Origin: Proteus alimentorum
Lineage (GTDB): Bacteria > Pseudomonadota > Gammaproteobacteria > Enterobacterales > Enterobacteriaceae
Reading direction: 5' to 3'
Length of the DNA: 64,000 bases
Assembly (NCBI RefSeq): GCF_002607735.1
Contig: NZ_NBVR01000027.1
Span: 1 to 64,000, forward strand
Positions 49,868 to 59,001 of the stretch are shown here, in pieces. The notes below the pieces were generated by a model. It made no database searches. It was not told where the DNA came from and was given only the letters and a program-made list of their open reading frames with translations. The position numbers and the translations under genes were made by a program. Every line of letters starts with the position of its first letter. Position 1 is the first letter of the stretch.

Positions 49868-50938
49868 ATGGCTATTGATGAAAACAAACAAAAAGCATTG
49901 GCCGCAGCACTTGGTCAAATTGAAAAGCAATTTGGTAAAGGGTCTATCATGCGTCTGGGCGAAGATCGTTCCATGAACGTTGAAACCATCTCTACGGGTT
50001 CTTTATCATTAGACGTTGCTTTAGGTGCTGGTGGTTTACCACGCGGCCGTATTGTTGAAATCTATGGCCCAGAATCTTCTGGTAAAACAACGTTAACATT
50101 ACAAGTTATCGCTGCCGCTCAACGTGAAGGCAAAATTTGTGCATTCATTGATGCTGAGCACGCCTTAGATCCTATCTACGCTAAAAAACTAGGCGTAGAT
50201 ATTGATAATCTGCTGTGTTCTCAGCCTGATACGGGTGAACAAGCCTTAGAAATTTGTGATGCGTTATCTCGATCTGGCGCTGTTGATGTTATCGTTGTTG
50301 ACTCCGTTGCTGCTTTAACACCAAAAGCAGAAATTGAAGGTGAGATTGGTGATTCACACGTTGGCCTAGCGGCTCGTATGATGAGCCAAGCTATGCGTAA
50401 ATTAGCGGGTAACCTGAAAAATTCCAACACATTGCTTATTTTCATCAACCAAATTCGCATGAAAATCGGTGTTATGTTTGGTAACCCAGAAACCACAACA
50501 GGTGGTAATGCTCTTAAATTCTACGCATCTGTTCGCTTAGATATTCGTCGTATCGGTTCTGTTAAAAACGGTGATGAAGTTGTTGGTAGTGAAACACGCG
50601 TTAAAGTGGTGAAAAATAAAATTGCAGCACCATTTAAACAAGCTGAATTCCAAATTATGTATGGCGAAGGTATTAATACCTTTGGTGAACTGATTGATTT
50701 AGGTGTTAAACATAAATTGGTAGAGAAAGCTGGCGCATGGTACAGCTACAATGGTGAGAAAATTGGCCAAGGTAAAGCCAATGCTACAACTTACCTAAAA
50801 GAACACCCTGAAATGTATGATGAGTTAAACACTAAACTACGTGAAATGTTATTAAATCATGCTGGTGAATTTACTAGCGCAGCTGATTTTACTAACGATA
50901 GTGATAATGCAGCAGATATTGAAGAAACAGAAGAATAA
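49868..50938 (+). CDS. recA: Recombinase RecA
   Basis: Strand-exchange protein and LexA co-protease. The 356-residue product has Walker A GPESSGKT (67-74), [25 protein letters not shown] (loop L2 region), and an acidic C-terminal tail. The ATG at 49868 (MAIDENKQ) follows GAGGGAGAT; an ATG nine codons upstream (49841) adds residues absent from other RecA proteins. The recX gene that normally follows is missing; a terminator lies 110 bp downstream. Confidence 0.98.
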   Translation: MAIDENKQKALAAALGQIEKQFGKGSIMRLGEDRSMNVETISTGSLSLDVALGAGGLPRGRIVEIYGPESSGKTTLTLQVIAAAQREGKICAFIDAEHALDPIYAKKLGVDIDNLLCSQPDTGEQALEICDALSRSGAVDVIVVDSVAALTPKAEIEGEIGDSHVGLAARMMSQAMRKLAGNLKNSNTLLIFINQIRMKIGVMFGNPETTTGGNALKFYASVRLDIRRIGSVKNGDEVVGSETRVKVVKNKIAAPFKQAEFQIMYGEGINTFGELIDLGVKHKLVEKAGAWYSYNGEKIGQGKANATTYLKEHPEMYDELNTKLREMLLNHAGEFTSAADFTNDSDNAADIEETEE

Positions 50939-51024
50939 TTTTTTTGCCAATGTCTAAATTGCTAAATTAAATGTGTATTAAAACATATTACGATTATCGT
51001 AGTTGTAAACCTCTAGTCAATTAA

Positions 51025-51040
51025 TGTGATTTAACTCACT
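51025..51040. promoter_or_regulatory. CRP-like palindrome
   Basis: TGTGATTTAACTCACT fits TGTGA-N6-TCACA apart from the last base and resembles the E. coli lac CRP site. It lies just before the recA terminator, an odd place for an activator site. Confidence 0.35.
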
Positions 51041-51073
51041 TAAAAAAGGAAGCTCTAAAACAGCTTCCTTTTT
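51041..51073 (+). terminator. Terminator of recA
   Basis: GGAAGCT and AGCTTCC with a 7-nt loop are followed by TTTTT and preceded by an A-run. Confidence 0.9.
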
Positions 51074-51842
51074 GCTATATGTCGTATTTTTTATTCAAAA
51101 GAAGGTTAAAATTAGTCTTATTTTGTTCTCTTCTCATAAAAAATAGCCTTTAACACTACTTTATTTAATATAACGATATTTTTTACTAACCTATTTTTTT
51201 TAGCTGTATGAAATTTTATATAGTGAAATTTTGGTGATATATCCTTGTGGATAAATAATCTAAATAAGAATCATTACGATAATATGGTTGCGCCAGATAA
51301 TAAATAATTGACATATAAAAATAAATATCTTCAATATATTTGGATCTAATTTAAATTGTATTTAAAGGTTTGTTGAGATGTAAGATGTGTTTTATACTGA
51401 TAAACGCTTTTATTTTAGTAAGTTATCGTGCTATTAATATCTTATTTAAGTAATGATGCTTATGTGTTTATTACTAATTGCTATGAGAAAAAGAGATTAT
51501 TCAGAGAAAAGAAACGTATAAAGAGTAATCTCATAAAAAATCAGCAATAACAAATACTTTTTAATAATTACAAAATGAAAATACTTTAAGTTGTTAACAT
51601 TTCACTAGATAATTGCTCTTAAATAGAGAAAAGTCCCATTCTCAGATAACAATCCCACTTTCAGAAAAAAACTAGACGATTTACAATGTCAACACGAATA
51701 AGTTTATCGGGGGTTTTACTTCTGACAGAAGAAATTCTATCTTATCCCTACTTATGTATTCGTTGGCTAAGTAGAGGTAACAATAAACCTCCTCTAACTA
51801 GATTTCTAATTTCTGTTTTTCCAGCTTGATTTCGGGATAATT

Positions 51843-54470
51843 ATGAGCAAAAGCACCGCTGAGATCCGTCAGGCGTTTCTCGACTTTTTTCATACTAAAG
51901 GACATCAAATAGTACCTAGCAGTTCTTTGGTTCCAAATAACGATCCAACATTGCTGTTTACAAACGCAGGGATGAACCAATTCAAAGATGTATTTCTTGG
52001 ATTGGATAATAGACCTTATTCCCGAGCGACAACCGCGCAACGCTGTGTGCGCGCTGGTGGTAAACATAACGATTTAGAAAATGTGGGTTATACCGCTCGT
52101 CACCATACCTTTTTTGAAATGCTAGGTAATTTCAGTTTTGGTGACTATTTCAAACATGATGCAATCAATTTTGCTTGGGAATTATTAACAAGCAAAGAGT
52201 GGTTCAACTTACCTAAAGAAAGACTTTGGGTAACGGTATATGCCACAGATGATGAAGCTTATGATATTTGGAATAAAGAAATTGGTATTCCAGCAGAAAG
52301 AATAATCCGTATTGGTGATAACAAAGGCGCGCCATTTGCATCAGATAACTTCTGGCAAATGGGTGACACAGGCCCTTGTGGACCTTGTACTGAAATATTT
52401 TATGATCATGGTGACCACATTTGGGGCGGACCTCCAGGCTCACCAGAAGAAGACGGCGATCGCTATATTGAGATCTGGAATATCGTCTTCATGCAATTTA
52501 ACCGTCAATCAGATGGTACAATGGATCCATTGCCAAAACCATCGGTTGATACCGGAATGGGATTAGAGCGTATTACCGCTGTTTTACAACATGTAAACTC
52601 TAACTATGACATTGATTTATTCCGTTCTTTAATTAAATCTGTTGCACAAGTGACTAATGCAACGGATTTAGAAAATAAATCATTACGTGTTATCGCCGAT
52701 CATATTCGTTCTTGTTCATTCCTTATTTGCGATGGCGTTATCCCTTCTAATGAAGGACGTGGCTATGTTCTGCGTCGTATTATTCGTCGTGCAGTACGTC
52801 ATGGTTATATGCTTGGCGCTAAAGATACTTTCTTCTATAAGCTAGTTGCTCCATTAATTGACGTTATGGCAGAAGCTGGTGAAGAATTAAAACGCCAACA
52901 AGCTATCGTTGAAAAAGTATTAAAAACGGAAGAAGAGCAGTTTGCTCGCACGTTAGAACGTGGTCTTCAACTATTAGATGAAGAGCTTGCTCAATTAACA
53001 GATGACGTTCTTCCAGGTGAAACCGCTTTCCGTCTTTATGATACTTATGGTTTCCCTATCGATTTAACTGCCGATGTTTGTCGTGAAAGAAATATCAAAG
53101 TTGATGAAAAAGGCTTTGAAGTCGCGATGGAAGAGCAACGTAAACGTGCTCGTGAATCCAGTGGTTTCGGTACGGATTATAATAATCTAATTAAAGTGGA
53201 TAGCCGCAGTGAGTTCTCTGGTTATGAGCATGATGAACAGCAGGGCACAATTACCGCTATTTTCCATAACGGACAATCAGTCACTGAATTAAAAGCAGGT
53301 GAAGAAGGTATTATCTTCTTAAATAAAACCGCATTTTATGCAGAGTCTGGTGGTCAAGTTGGTGATAAAGGTGTTCTAACAGGTAAAGATAGCCTGTTTG
53401 AAGTCACAGATACGCAAAAATACGGTAAAGCTATTGGTCATATTGGTAAAGTTAACGTAGGGTCATTTATTGTTAACCATAAAATCAATGCAGCCATTGA
53501 TACTGCTCGCCGTGATGCTATTCGTTTAAATCACTCTGCGACACACTTATTGCACGCAGCATTGCGCCAAGTTCTGGGTACGCACGTTACTCAAAAAGGC
53601 TCTTTAGTTAACGACAAATATCTGCGTTTTGACTTTTCTCATTTTGAAGCCGTTAAACCAGAACAATTACGAGAAATTGAAGATATTGTAAATGCGCAAA
53701 TCCGTCTTAACTCACCGGTTGTCACTGAGTTAATGGATCTTGAAGATGCGAAAGAAAAAGGTGCAATGGCACTCTTTGGTGAAAAATACGACGAACGAGT
53801 TCGTGTTTTAACAATGGGTGACTTCTCTACTGAGCTTTGTGGTGGTACTCACGCTTCTAGAACGGGGGATATTGGTTTATTCCGCATTGTCAGTGAGTCA
53901 GGTACTGCAGCAGGTATTCGTCGTATTGAGGCGATTACGGGCATTGCAGCAATAGAGAGTATTCATGAGCAATCAGATCTTATCTCTCTTGTTGCACAAG
54001 TTCTAAAAAGTGATGGTACAAACTTGGTCGAAAGGATCAAAACAGTCCAAGAAAAACATCGTTTATTAGAAAAAGAACTCCAACAACTAAAAGATCAGCA
54101 AGCTGCCCAAGAGAGTTCCTCTTTAGGTAGCCAAGCTAAAAACGTGAAAGGTATCAAACTTTTAGTTCGTGAGCTTAATGGTGTTGAGCCAAAAATGCTA
54201 AGAACAATGGTTGATGATTTAAAAAATCAATTAGGTTCTGCAATTATTGTGCTTTCTACTATTTCTGATGGTAAAGTGAGCTTAATTGTTGGGGTCACTA
54301 AAGATTTAACTGCTAAAGTTAAAGCGGGTGAGCTAATTAGTTTTGTAGCACAGCAAATTGGCGGTAAAGGTGGCGGTCGCCCTGATATGGCTCAAGCGGG
54401 TGGTACTGATGTTGAAGCTTTACCAGCAGCTTTGGCAAGTGTTGACGAGTGGGTTGAATCGCATCTGTAA
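51843..54470 (+). CDS. alaS: Alanine--tRNA ligase
   Basis: Class II synthetase of 875 residues charging tRNA-Ala. Visible parts are the aminoacylation core ([33 protein letters not shown]), the editing domain with [12 protein letters not shown] (HxxxH zinc ligands) and [13 protein letters not shown], and the C-terminal DHHA1-like domain with [15 protein letters not shown]. Length is as in E. coli. The leader contains a small stem (TAGAGG/CCTCTA near 51772-51797). Confidence 0.98.
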   Translation: MSKSTAEIRQAFLDFFHTKGHQIVPSSSLVPNNDPTLLFTNAGMNQFKDVFLGLDNRPYSRATTAQRCVRAGGKHNDLENVGYTARHHTFFEMLGNFSFGDYFKHDAINFAWELLTSKEWFNLPKERLWVTVYATDDEAYDIWNKEIGIPAERIIRIGDNKGAPFASDNFWQMGDTGPCGPCTEIFYDHGDHIWGGPPGSPEEDGDRYIEIWNIVFMQFNRQSDGTMDPLPKPSVDTGMGLERITAVLQHVNSNYDIDLFRSLIKSVAQVTNATDLENKSLRVIADHIRSCSFLICDGVIPSNEGRGYVLRRIIRRAVRHGYMLGAKDTFFYKLVAPLIDVMAEAGEELKRQQAIVEKVLKTEEEQFARTLERGLQLLDEELAQLTDDVLPGETAFRLYDTYGFPIDLTADVCRERNIKVDEKGFEVAMEEQRKRARESSGFGTDYNNLIKVDSRSEFSGYEHDEQQGTITAIFHNGQSVTELKAGEEGIIFLNKTAFYAESGGQVGDKGVLTGKDSLFEVTDTQKYGKAIGHIGKVNVGSFIVNHKINAAIDTARRDAIRLNHSATHLLHAALRQVLGTHVTQKGSLVNDKYLRFDFSHFEAVKPEQLREIEDIVNAQIRLNSPVVTELMDLEDAKEKGAMALFGEKYDERVRVLTMGDFSTELCGGTHASRTGDIGLFRIVSESGTAAGIRRIEAITGIAAIESIHEQSDLISLVAQVLKSDGTNLVERIKTVQEKHRLLEKELQQLKDQQAAQESSSLGSQAKNVKGIKLLVRELNGVEPKMLRTMVDDLKNQLGSAIIVLSTISDGKVSLIVGVTKDLTAKVKAGELISFVAQQIGGKGGGRPDMAQAGGTDVEALPAALASVDEWVESHL

Positions 54471-54490
54471 GCGATAGCAACCTGAAAAAA

Positions 54491-54522
54491 GGCGATATCC
54501 CTGTTTGTATAGGGATAACGCC
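54491..54522 (+). terminator. Hairpin downstream of alaS
   Basis: GGCGATATCCCT pairs with AGGGATAACGCC (one mismatch) around an 8-nt loop. The T-tract is weak (TTATAG). Confidence 0.6.
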
Positions 54523-54691
54523 TTATAGAGATATTGATGATCCGTTAAATAATCAATCACTAAATTTATATTTTGTTATGAAGTATGAGTTACTTGTGAT
54601 AAATAATGATTATACGAATTGACAATGTATGATGGATAATGGCCGGGAAATTCTAGAGACCCGACTCTTGTAAATTTTCAAGGAGCAAAGA

Positions 54692-54880
54692 ATGCTTATT
54701 CTAACTCGTCGAGTTGGTGAAACGCTTATGATAGGCGATGATGTGACCGTAACCGTTTTAGGGGTTAAAGGTAATCAGGTACGGATTGGCGTAAACGCAC
54801 CCAAAGAAGTATCTGTCCATCGTGAAGAGATCTATCAACGAATTCAGGCCGAGAAAACTCAGCCTACTGATAACTACTAA
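54692..54880 (+). CDS. csrA: Carbon storage regulator CsrA
   Basis: RNA-binding post-transcriptional regulator of 62 residues that binds GGA motifs. [18 protein letters not shown], the [11 protein letters not shown] core and the HREEIYQRI helix are full-length CsrA. The leader contains several GGA sequences, including the ribosome-binding site AAGGAG, consistent with the known autoregulation of this gene in E. coli. It lies between alaS and the tRNA-Ser gene as in E. coli. Confidence 0.98.
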
Positions 54881-54917
54881 ATCAATTCCCATTTTTAGTT
54901 AGTCACAATTCATTCGT

Positions 54918-54958
54918 AAGCGTCCACACTTTTGCCGGGTTTGGGCGCTTTTCTCTTT
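54918..54958 (+). terminator. Terminator of csrA
   Basis: AAGCGTCCA and TGGGCGCTT (9 bp, one T-G pair) enclose a 15-nt loop and are followed by TTCTCTTT. Confidence 0.75.
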
Positions 54959-55260
54959 ATAAGACTTTTGATTCCTTTCTTTGTTCCTATCTTTGCTCTC
55001 CTTGAGCTGTATTTATTATTGCACTATCCGTTTATTCTGATTGACAGAATTGAAAGTCTTTTTACCTCTAATCATTCGCTTCACAATTATTTGATGTACG
55101 AATAAATTTATTTGCTAAGAGAATAAAATACTTGAATGATTTTTCATCAGCGATATCATTGTGTTTAGGACTTTTTTAGCCAATCTTGATGATAAACGCA
55201 TCAGTTTGTTTGTGAAGTGTTCAAACAAACGTATATTCGTAAAAAGTTGAGAAAAATCGT

Positions 55261-55288
55261 TTGACTTCTTAGGCTGAGAAAGTAATAT
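55261..55288 (+). promoter_or_regulatory. Promoter of the tRNA-Ser/tRNA-Arg array
   Basis: TTGACT and TAATAT are 16 bp apart and followed by a GC-rich discriminator (GTGCGCC), about 60 bp before the tRNA-Ser gene. Confidence 0.78.
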
Positions 55289-55345
55289 GTGCGCCACACA
55301 GAGACGAGATGTTCAGTAAGAACTTCTTCGAGTGGTTCTAAATAT

Positions 55346-55438
55346 GGTGAGATGGCCGAGAGGCTGAAGGCGCTCCCCTGCTAAGGGAGTATGCGGTCAA
55401 AAGCTGCATCGAGGGTTCGAATCCCTCTCTCACCGCCA
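55346..55438 (+). tRNA. serV: tRNA-Ser (GCT)
   Basis: A 93-nt class II tRNA with a long variable arm, near-identical to E. coli serV, ends with encoded CCA. The anticodon loop CTGCTAA gives GCT. It is the first gene of the array. Confidence 0.97.
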
Positions 55439-55447
55439 TTTAGATTT

Positions 55448-55524
55448 GCATCCTTAGCTCAGCTGGATAGAGTACTCGGCTACGAACCGAGCGGTCGGAG
55501 GTTCGAATCCTCCAGGATGCACCA
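55448..55524 (+). tRNA. tRNA-Arg (ACG), copy 1 of 7
   Basis: A 77-nt tRNA with anticodon ACG (CTACGAA loop) and encoded CCA, near-identical to E. coli argV/Y/Z/Q. It lies 9 bp after tRNA-Ser. All seven copies in this array are identical in sequence. Confidence 0.97.
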
Positions 55525-55526
55525 TA

Positions 55527-55562
55527 TTTCAACCCCATGATTAATGTATGGGGTTTTTATTT
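55527..55562 (+). terminator. Terminator-like hairpin in spacer A, copy 1
   Basis: AACCCCAT and ATGGGGTT with a 9-nt loop are followed by TTTATTTT. The same structure recurs 166 bp later. Confidence 0.75.
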
Positions 55563-55613
55563 TGGTGCAAATGGTGAATAATTTGCATTAAAAGCGTAAA
55601 GTATTAAAACGGC

Positions 55614-55690
55614 GCATCCTTAGCTCAGCTGGATAGAGTACTCGGCTACGAACCGAGCGGTCGGAGGTTCGAATCCTCCAGGATGCACCA
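55614..55690 (+). tRNA. tRNA-Arg (ACG), copy 2 of 7
   Basis: Identical to copy 1; starts after spacer A. Confidence 0.97.
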
Positions 55691-55692
55691 TA

Positions 55693-55728
55693 TTTCAACC
55701 CCATGATTAATGTATGGGGTTTTTATTT
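55693..55728 (+). terminator. Terminator-like hairpin in spacer A, copy 2
   Basis: Exact second copy of the AACCCCAT/ATGGGGTT hairpin and its T-tract, between tRNA-Arg copies 2 and 3. Confidence 0.75.
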
Positions 55729-55779
55729 TGGTGCAAATGGTGAATAATTTGCATTAAAAGCGTAAAGTATTAAAACGGC

Positions 55780-55856
55780 GCATCCTTAGCTCAGCTGGAT
55801 AGAGTACTCGGCTACGAACCGAGCGGTCGGAGGTTCGAATCCTCCAGGATGCACCA
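55780..55856 (+). tRNA. tRNA-Arg (ACG), copy 3 of 7
   Basis: Identical to copy 1; followed by a unique 55-bp spacer. Confidence 0.97.
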
Positions 55857-55911
55857 TCTCATTACTCAGATTGCCAATTGCAATATGAGCAGCTAGAAAA
55901 GTAACTACGAT

Positions 55912-55988
55912 GCATCCTTAGCTCAGCTGGATAGAGTACTCGGCTACGAACCGAGCGGTCGGAGGTTCGAATCCTCCAGGATGCACCA
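55912..55988 (+). tRNA. tRNA-Arg (ACG), copy 4 of 7
   Basis: Identical to copy 1; first gene of the 128-bp repeat series. Confidence 0.97.
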
Positions 55989-56039
55989 TCTTTTATTAGA
56001 TGCTTTAGTTAAATTATTTCTAGCCAAAACGTCAGACCT

Positions 56040-56116
56040 GCATCCTTAGCTCAGCTGGATAGAGTACTCGGCTACGAACCGAGCGGTCGGAGGTTCGAAT
56101 CCTCCAGGATGCACCA
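56040..56116 (+). tRNA. tRNA-Arg (ACG), copy 5 of 7
   Basis: Identical to copy 1; second unit of repeat B. Confidence 0.97.
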
Positions 56117-56167
56117 TCTTTTATTAGATGCTTTAGTTAAATTATTTCTAGCCAAAACGTCAGACCT

Positions 56168-56244
56168 GCATCCTTAGCTCAGCTGGATAGAGTACTCGGC
56201 TACGAACCGAGCGGTCGGAGGTTCGAATCCTCCAGGATGCACCA
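56168..56244 (+). tRNA. tRNA-Arg (ACG), copy 6 of 7
   Basis: Identical to copy 1; third unit of repeat B. Confidence 0.97.
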
Positions 56245-56295
56245 TCTTTTATTAGATGCTTTAGTTAAATTATTTCTAGCCAAAACGTCAGACCT

Positions 56296-56372
56296 GCATC
56301 CTTAGCTCAGCTGGATAGAGTACTCGGCTACGAACCGAGCGGTCGGAGGTTCGAATCCTCCAGGATGCACCA
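56296..56372 (+). tRNA. tRNA-Arg (ACG), copy 7 of 7
   Basis: Identical to copy 1; last gene of the array, followed 5 bp later by a terminator. Confidence 0.97.
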
Positions 56373-56377
56373 TCTTT

Positions 56378-56405
56378 AAAGCCTCGCAATAGCGGGGCTT
56401 TTTGC
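56378..56405 (+). terminator. Terminator of the tRNA array
   Basis: AAAGCCTCGC pairs with GCGGGGCTTT (one T-G pair, 4-nt loop) and TTTGCTTT follows. Confidence 0.9.
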
Positions 56406-56556
56406 TTTCTACCATTCTATTATTTCTCATAATATAACGTCTTTGTTTCGCACCAACTAACAATGCTAACATCATCTAATCAGCGACAATTTAGTGACTT
56501 TGCGATAAAGTAACTCCTATCTATTTACTAACATCAATCAACACGGGAGGTCACCT

Positions 56557-58137
56557 TTGATCCCGGACGTATCAAAAGCGCTTTCTTGGTTGGAAGCACA
56601 CCCTAAAGTTTTATGTGGCATCCACCGTGGTATAGAGCGTGAAACTTTAAGAGTCACGCCAGAAGGCAATTTAGCATCAACAGAACATCCTATTTCATTA
56701 GGTAAATCATTAACTCATAAATGGATCACAACAGATTTTGCAGAGTCTTTATTAGAGTTTATTACACCTGTTGATGACAACATTGCACATACCTTGCATT
56801 TTTTAGGTGATTTACATCGCTATACAGCACGTCACTTAGATAATGAACGTATGTGGCCTATGAGTATGCCTTGCTTTATTGAAGCAGAAGATAAGATTAC
56901 GCTGGCTCAATTTGGTTCATCTAATGTAGGGCGTTTTAAGACCCTCTACCGAGAAGGGCTTAAAAATCGTTATGGCGCACTAATGCAAACTATTTCAGGT
57001 GTGCATTACAACTTCTCACTGCCTATCGAATTTTGGCAAGCATGGGCAAATGTAAAAGATGAAGAGAGTGGGAAAGAGGCGATTTCAGACGGTTACTTAC
57101 GTCTTATTCGTAACTACTATCGCTTTGGTTGGATCATTCCATTCTTCTTTGGCGCATCACCGGCAATTTGTGGATCTTTCTTAAAAGGAAGAGAAACAAA
57201 TCTACCCTTTGAAAGCACGCCTAAAGGGGCGAAGTATTTACCTTATGCAACTTCATTACGTTTAAGTGATTTAGGGTATACCAATAAATCTCAAAGCGAT
57301 TTAGATATTACCTTTAATCATCTTGAAACGTATGTCAAAGGACTGAAAAAAGCGATTCATAAGCCTTCTGAAGAGTTTGCTAAATTAGGTGTTAAGAAAG
57401 ACGGTGAGTATATTCAGTTAAACACCAATGTGTTGCAGATTGAAAATGAACTCTACGCACCTATTCGTCCTAAACGTGTGGTTAAGGGAGATGAATCACC
57501 TTCTGATGCGTTATTACGTGGCGGTATTGAATATATCGAAGTTCGTTCACTTGATATCAATCCATTTACGCCAATTGGTGTTGACGAAACTCAAATTCGC
57601 TTCCTTGACTTATTCCTGATCTGGTGTGTATTAGCTGATGCTCCAGAAATGAGTGCCTCTGAATTAGCGTGCTGCCGTTCAAATTGGAATAACGTTATTC
57701 TCGAAGGGCGTAAGCCTGGTCAAGTTATTGGAATGGGTTGTGGTGAAAGAAAAGAGCCACTAGCGCAAGTAGGTAAAGCCTTATTTGCTGATTTAGAACG
57801 TGTTGCTAATGTTCTTGATTGCTGTTCAGGCACTAAATATATGGAAGTTTGCGTTAAGTTAGAAGAAATGTTCGATAATCCTGAATTAACCTTCTCTGGC
57901 AGACTGTTAGACAAAATTAAAACGCAAGGCATTGGTGGTTTAGGCTTATCTTTAGCTGAAGAATATTACCAAGAATTAATTAAAACACCTTATGAAACGT
58001 TAACCGATGAAGCTTTTGATCATGAGAGAATTTCATCCATAAAACGTCAAGAAGAGCTAGAAAAGAGTGATACCATTTCTTTTGATGAGTATTTGAAGAT
58101 CCATGCGGGGACAAACACCGATAACGTGGCTTCCTAA
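56557..58137 (+). CDS. gshA: Glutamate--cysteine ligase
   Basis: First enzyme of glutathione synthesis. The 526-residue protein follows the enterobacterial GshA family ([56 protein letters not shown]). The start codon is TTG (MIPDVSKAL), as in E. coli, with GGGAGG 6 nt upstream. In E. coli yqaA and yqaB lie between the tRNAs and gshA; both are absent here. Confidence 0.97.
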   Translation: MIPDVSKALSWLEAHPKVLCGIHRGIERETLRVTPEGNLASTEHPISLGKSLTHKWITTDFAESLLEFITPVDDNIAHTLHFLGDLHRYTARHLDNERMWPMSMPCFIEAEDKITLAQFGSSNVGRFKTLYREGLKNRYGALMQTISGVHYNFSLPIEFWQAWANVKDEESGKEAISDGYLRLIRNYYRFGWIIPFFFGASPAICGSFLKGRETNLPFESTPKGAKYLPYATSLRLSDLGYTNKSQSDLDITFNHLETYVKGLKKAIHKPSEEFAKLGVKKDGEYIQLNTNVLQIENELYAPIRPKRVVKGDESPSDALLRGGIEYIEVRSLDINPFTPIGVDETQIRFLDLFLIWCVLADAPEMSASELACCRSNWNNVILEGRKPGQVIGMGCGERKEPLAQVGKALFADLERVANVLDCCSGTKYMEVCVKLEEMFDNPELTFSGRLLDKIKTQGIGGLGLSLAEEYYQELIKTPYETLTDEAFDHERISSIKRQEELEKSDTISFDEYLKIHAGTNTDNVAS

Positions 58138-58147
58138 ACTTAGATAG

Positions 58148-58223
58148 AAAAAAGCCACACTAAGATTTGTGTGGCTAAAAAATTCTATAGAGAAATAGGG
58201 ATGATAACAATTTGCGCGTATTC
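58148..58223 (-). ncRNA. micA: Small RNA MicA (SraD)
   Basis: On the minus strand between gshA and luxS, about 76 nt starting GAATACGCGCAAATTG. It shares the CGCGCA, TTGTTATCATC and ATCCCT blocks of E. coli MicA, then an AT-rich linker and a terminator stem AGCCACAC/GTGTGGCT followed by TTTTTT. MicA is Hfq-dependent and represses ompA and other outer-membrane protein mRNAs. The location and orientation (opposite to luxS) are as in E. coli. Confidence 0.92.
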
Positions 58224-58228
58224 ATTAC

Positions 58229-58256
58229 TAAGACTGGGTTACTTGCAGAAAGTTTC
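58229..58256 (-). promoter_or_regulatory. Sigma-E promoter of micA
   Basis: On the minus strand GAAACTT (58256-58250) and TCTTA (58233-58229) are separated by 16 bp, matching the sigma-E consensus GGAACTT-N16-TCnnA. Five bases then precede the expected 5' end. Confidence 0.8.
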
Positions 58257-58299
58257 ATTTTTTCTTAAAAATATTTAAATTTTTCTTAGGAGGTTTTTT

Positions 58300-58815
58300 A
58301 TGCCTTTATTGGATAGCTTTACTGTTGACCATACACGTATGTCAGCACCTGCTGTACGCGTTGCTAAGACAATGAAAACGCCATCAGGTGATACCATCAC
58401 GGTATTTGACTTACGTTTTACTGTGCCAAATAAAAAAGCCATGCCTGAGAAAGGAATTCATACTCTAGAGCATCTGTTCGCTGGATTTATGCGTAACCAT
58501 CTTAATGGTCATGGTGTTGAGATAATTGATATTTCCCCAATGGGATGCCGTACAGGCTTCTACATGAGCTTAATTGGGCAACCAGAGGAGCAACGTGTCG
58601 CTAATGCATGGAAAGCGGCAATGGAAGATGTTTTGAAAGTAAAAGATCAAAACCATATCCCAGAACTGAATGTGTACCAATGTGGTACCTATGAAATGCA
58701 TTCACTGACAGAAGCTCAAGATATTGCACGAGATATTTTATCTCATAGCATTGGTATTAATCATAACGATGAATTAGCACTGCCTGAAGAAACTTTAAAA
58801 GAGCTACATGTCTAA
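58300..58815 (+). CDS. luxS: S-ribosylhomocysteine lyase LuxS
   Basis: Cleaves S-ribosylhomocysteine to homocysteine and DPD, the precursor of autoinducer 2. The 171-residue protein has the metal ligands His54, His58 (HTLEH, with Glu57 catalytic) and Cys128 (YQCGTYEMH), and catalytic Cys83 (MGCRTGFY). A perfect AGGAGG precedes the ATG. The micA gene is transcribed away from it on the other strand. Confidence 0.98.
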   Translation: MPLLDSFTVDHTRMSAPAVRVAKTMKTPSGDTITVFDLRFTVPNKKAMPEKGIHTLEHLFAGFMRNHLNGHGVEIIDISPMGCRTGFYMSLIGQPEEQRVANAWKAAMEDVLKVKDQNHIPELNVYQCGTYEMHSLTEAQDIARDILSHSIGINHNDELALPEETLKELHV

Positions 58816-58844
58816 GTTATAGCTAATTTATAACATTAGGGGAT

Positions 58845-58886
58845 AATAGATCAGGAAATTCGCATCCTGATTTATTGTCTCTTTTT
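58845..58886 (+). terminator. Terminator of luxS
   Basis: ATCAGGA (58850-58856) and TCCTGAT (58865-58871), extended by AATA/TATT, are followed by TGTCTCTTTTT. Confidence 0.78.
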
Positions 58887-59001
58887 AATTTCTCTATTAT
58901 TTTTCTTTTCTCTACTCCATTGTTTTATTTTCTTATCTTCTTATATTGTTAGCACAGTAATGGATTAAATTTATGCTTAATACACGGAGTACACTTTCGT
59001 T

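Larger units (their letters stand above)
50939..51842. other. 904-bp AT-rich gap between recA and alaS (recX absent)
   Basis: E. coli carries recX here. No recX-like frame or other plausible gene is visible on either strand, only short, low-complexity frames. The gap contains a lac-type CRP-like site (51025-51040), the recA terminator, a stem at 51492-51533 with a T-run on the minus strand, and the alaS leader. It may be decayed coding sequence or a regulatory/sRNA region. Confidence 0.6.
54881..55345. other. 465-bp intergenic region csrA to tRNA-Ser
   Basis: It contains the csrA terminator, two adjacent hairpins (TGATG/CATCA near 55186-55202 and GTTTGTTTG/CAAACAAAC at 55204-55230) of unknown role, and the tRNA promoter. 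I see no convincing gene. Confidence 0.6.
55448..55779 (+). repeat. Tandem repeat A: two perfect 166-bp units (tRNA-Arg plus 89-bp spacer)
   Basis: Units 55448-55613 and 55614-55779 are identical, including a spacer that holds a terminator-like hairpin. The third tRNA copy follows directly. Confidence 0.95.
55912..56295 (+). repeat. Tandem repeat B: three perfect 128-bp units (tRNA-Arg plus 51-bp spacer)
   Basis: Units 55912-56039, 56040-56167 and 56168-56295 are identical. The spacer differs from spacer A and shows no terminator. Confidence 0.95.

Noticed and set aside
51468..51530. Short peptide frames in the recA-alaS gap
   Set aside because: About 20 codons at most, no ribosome-binding site, AT-rich sequence; expected by chance.
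55115..55297. 60-codon minus-strand frame before the tRNA array
   Set aside because: It overlaps the tRNA promoter and the hairpin region and has no supporting features.
55448..56372. CRISPR-like pattern of repeats and spacers
   Set aside because: The repeats are tRNA-Arg genes and the spacers are repeated rather than unique; it is a tRNA array.
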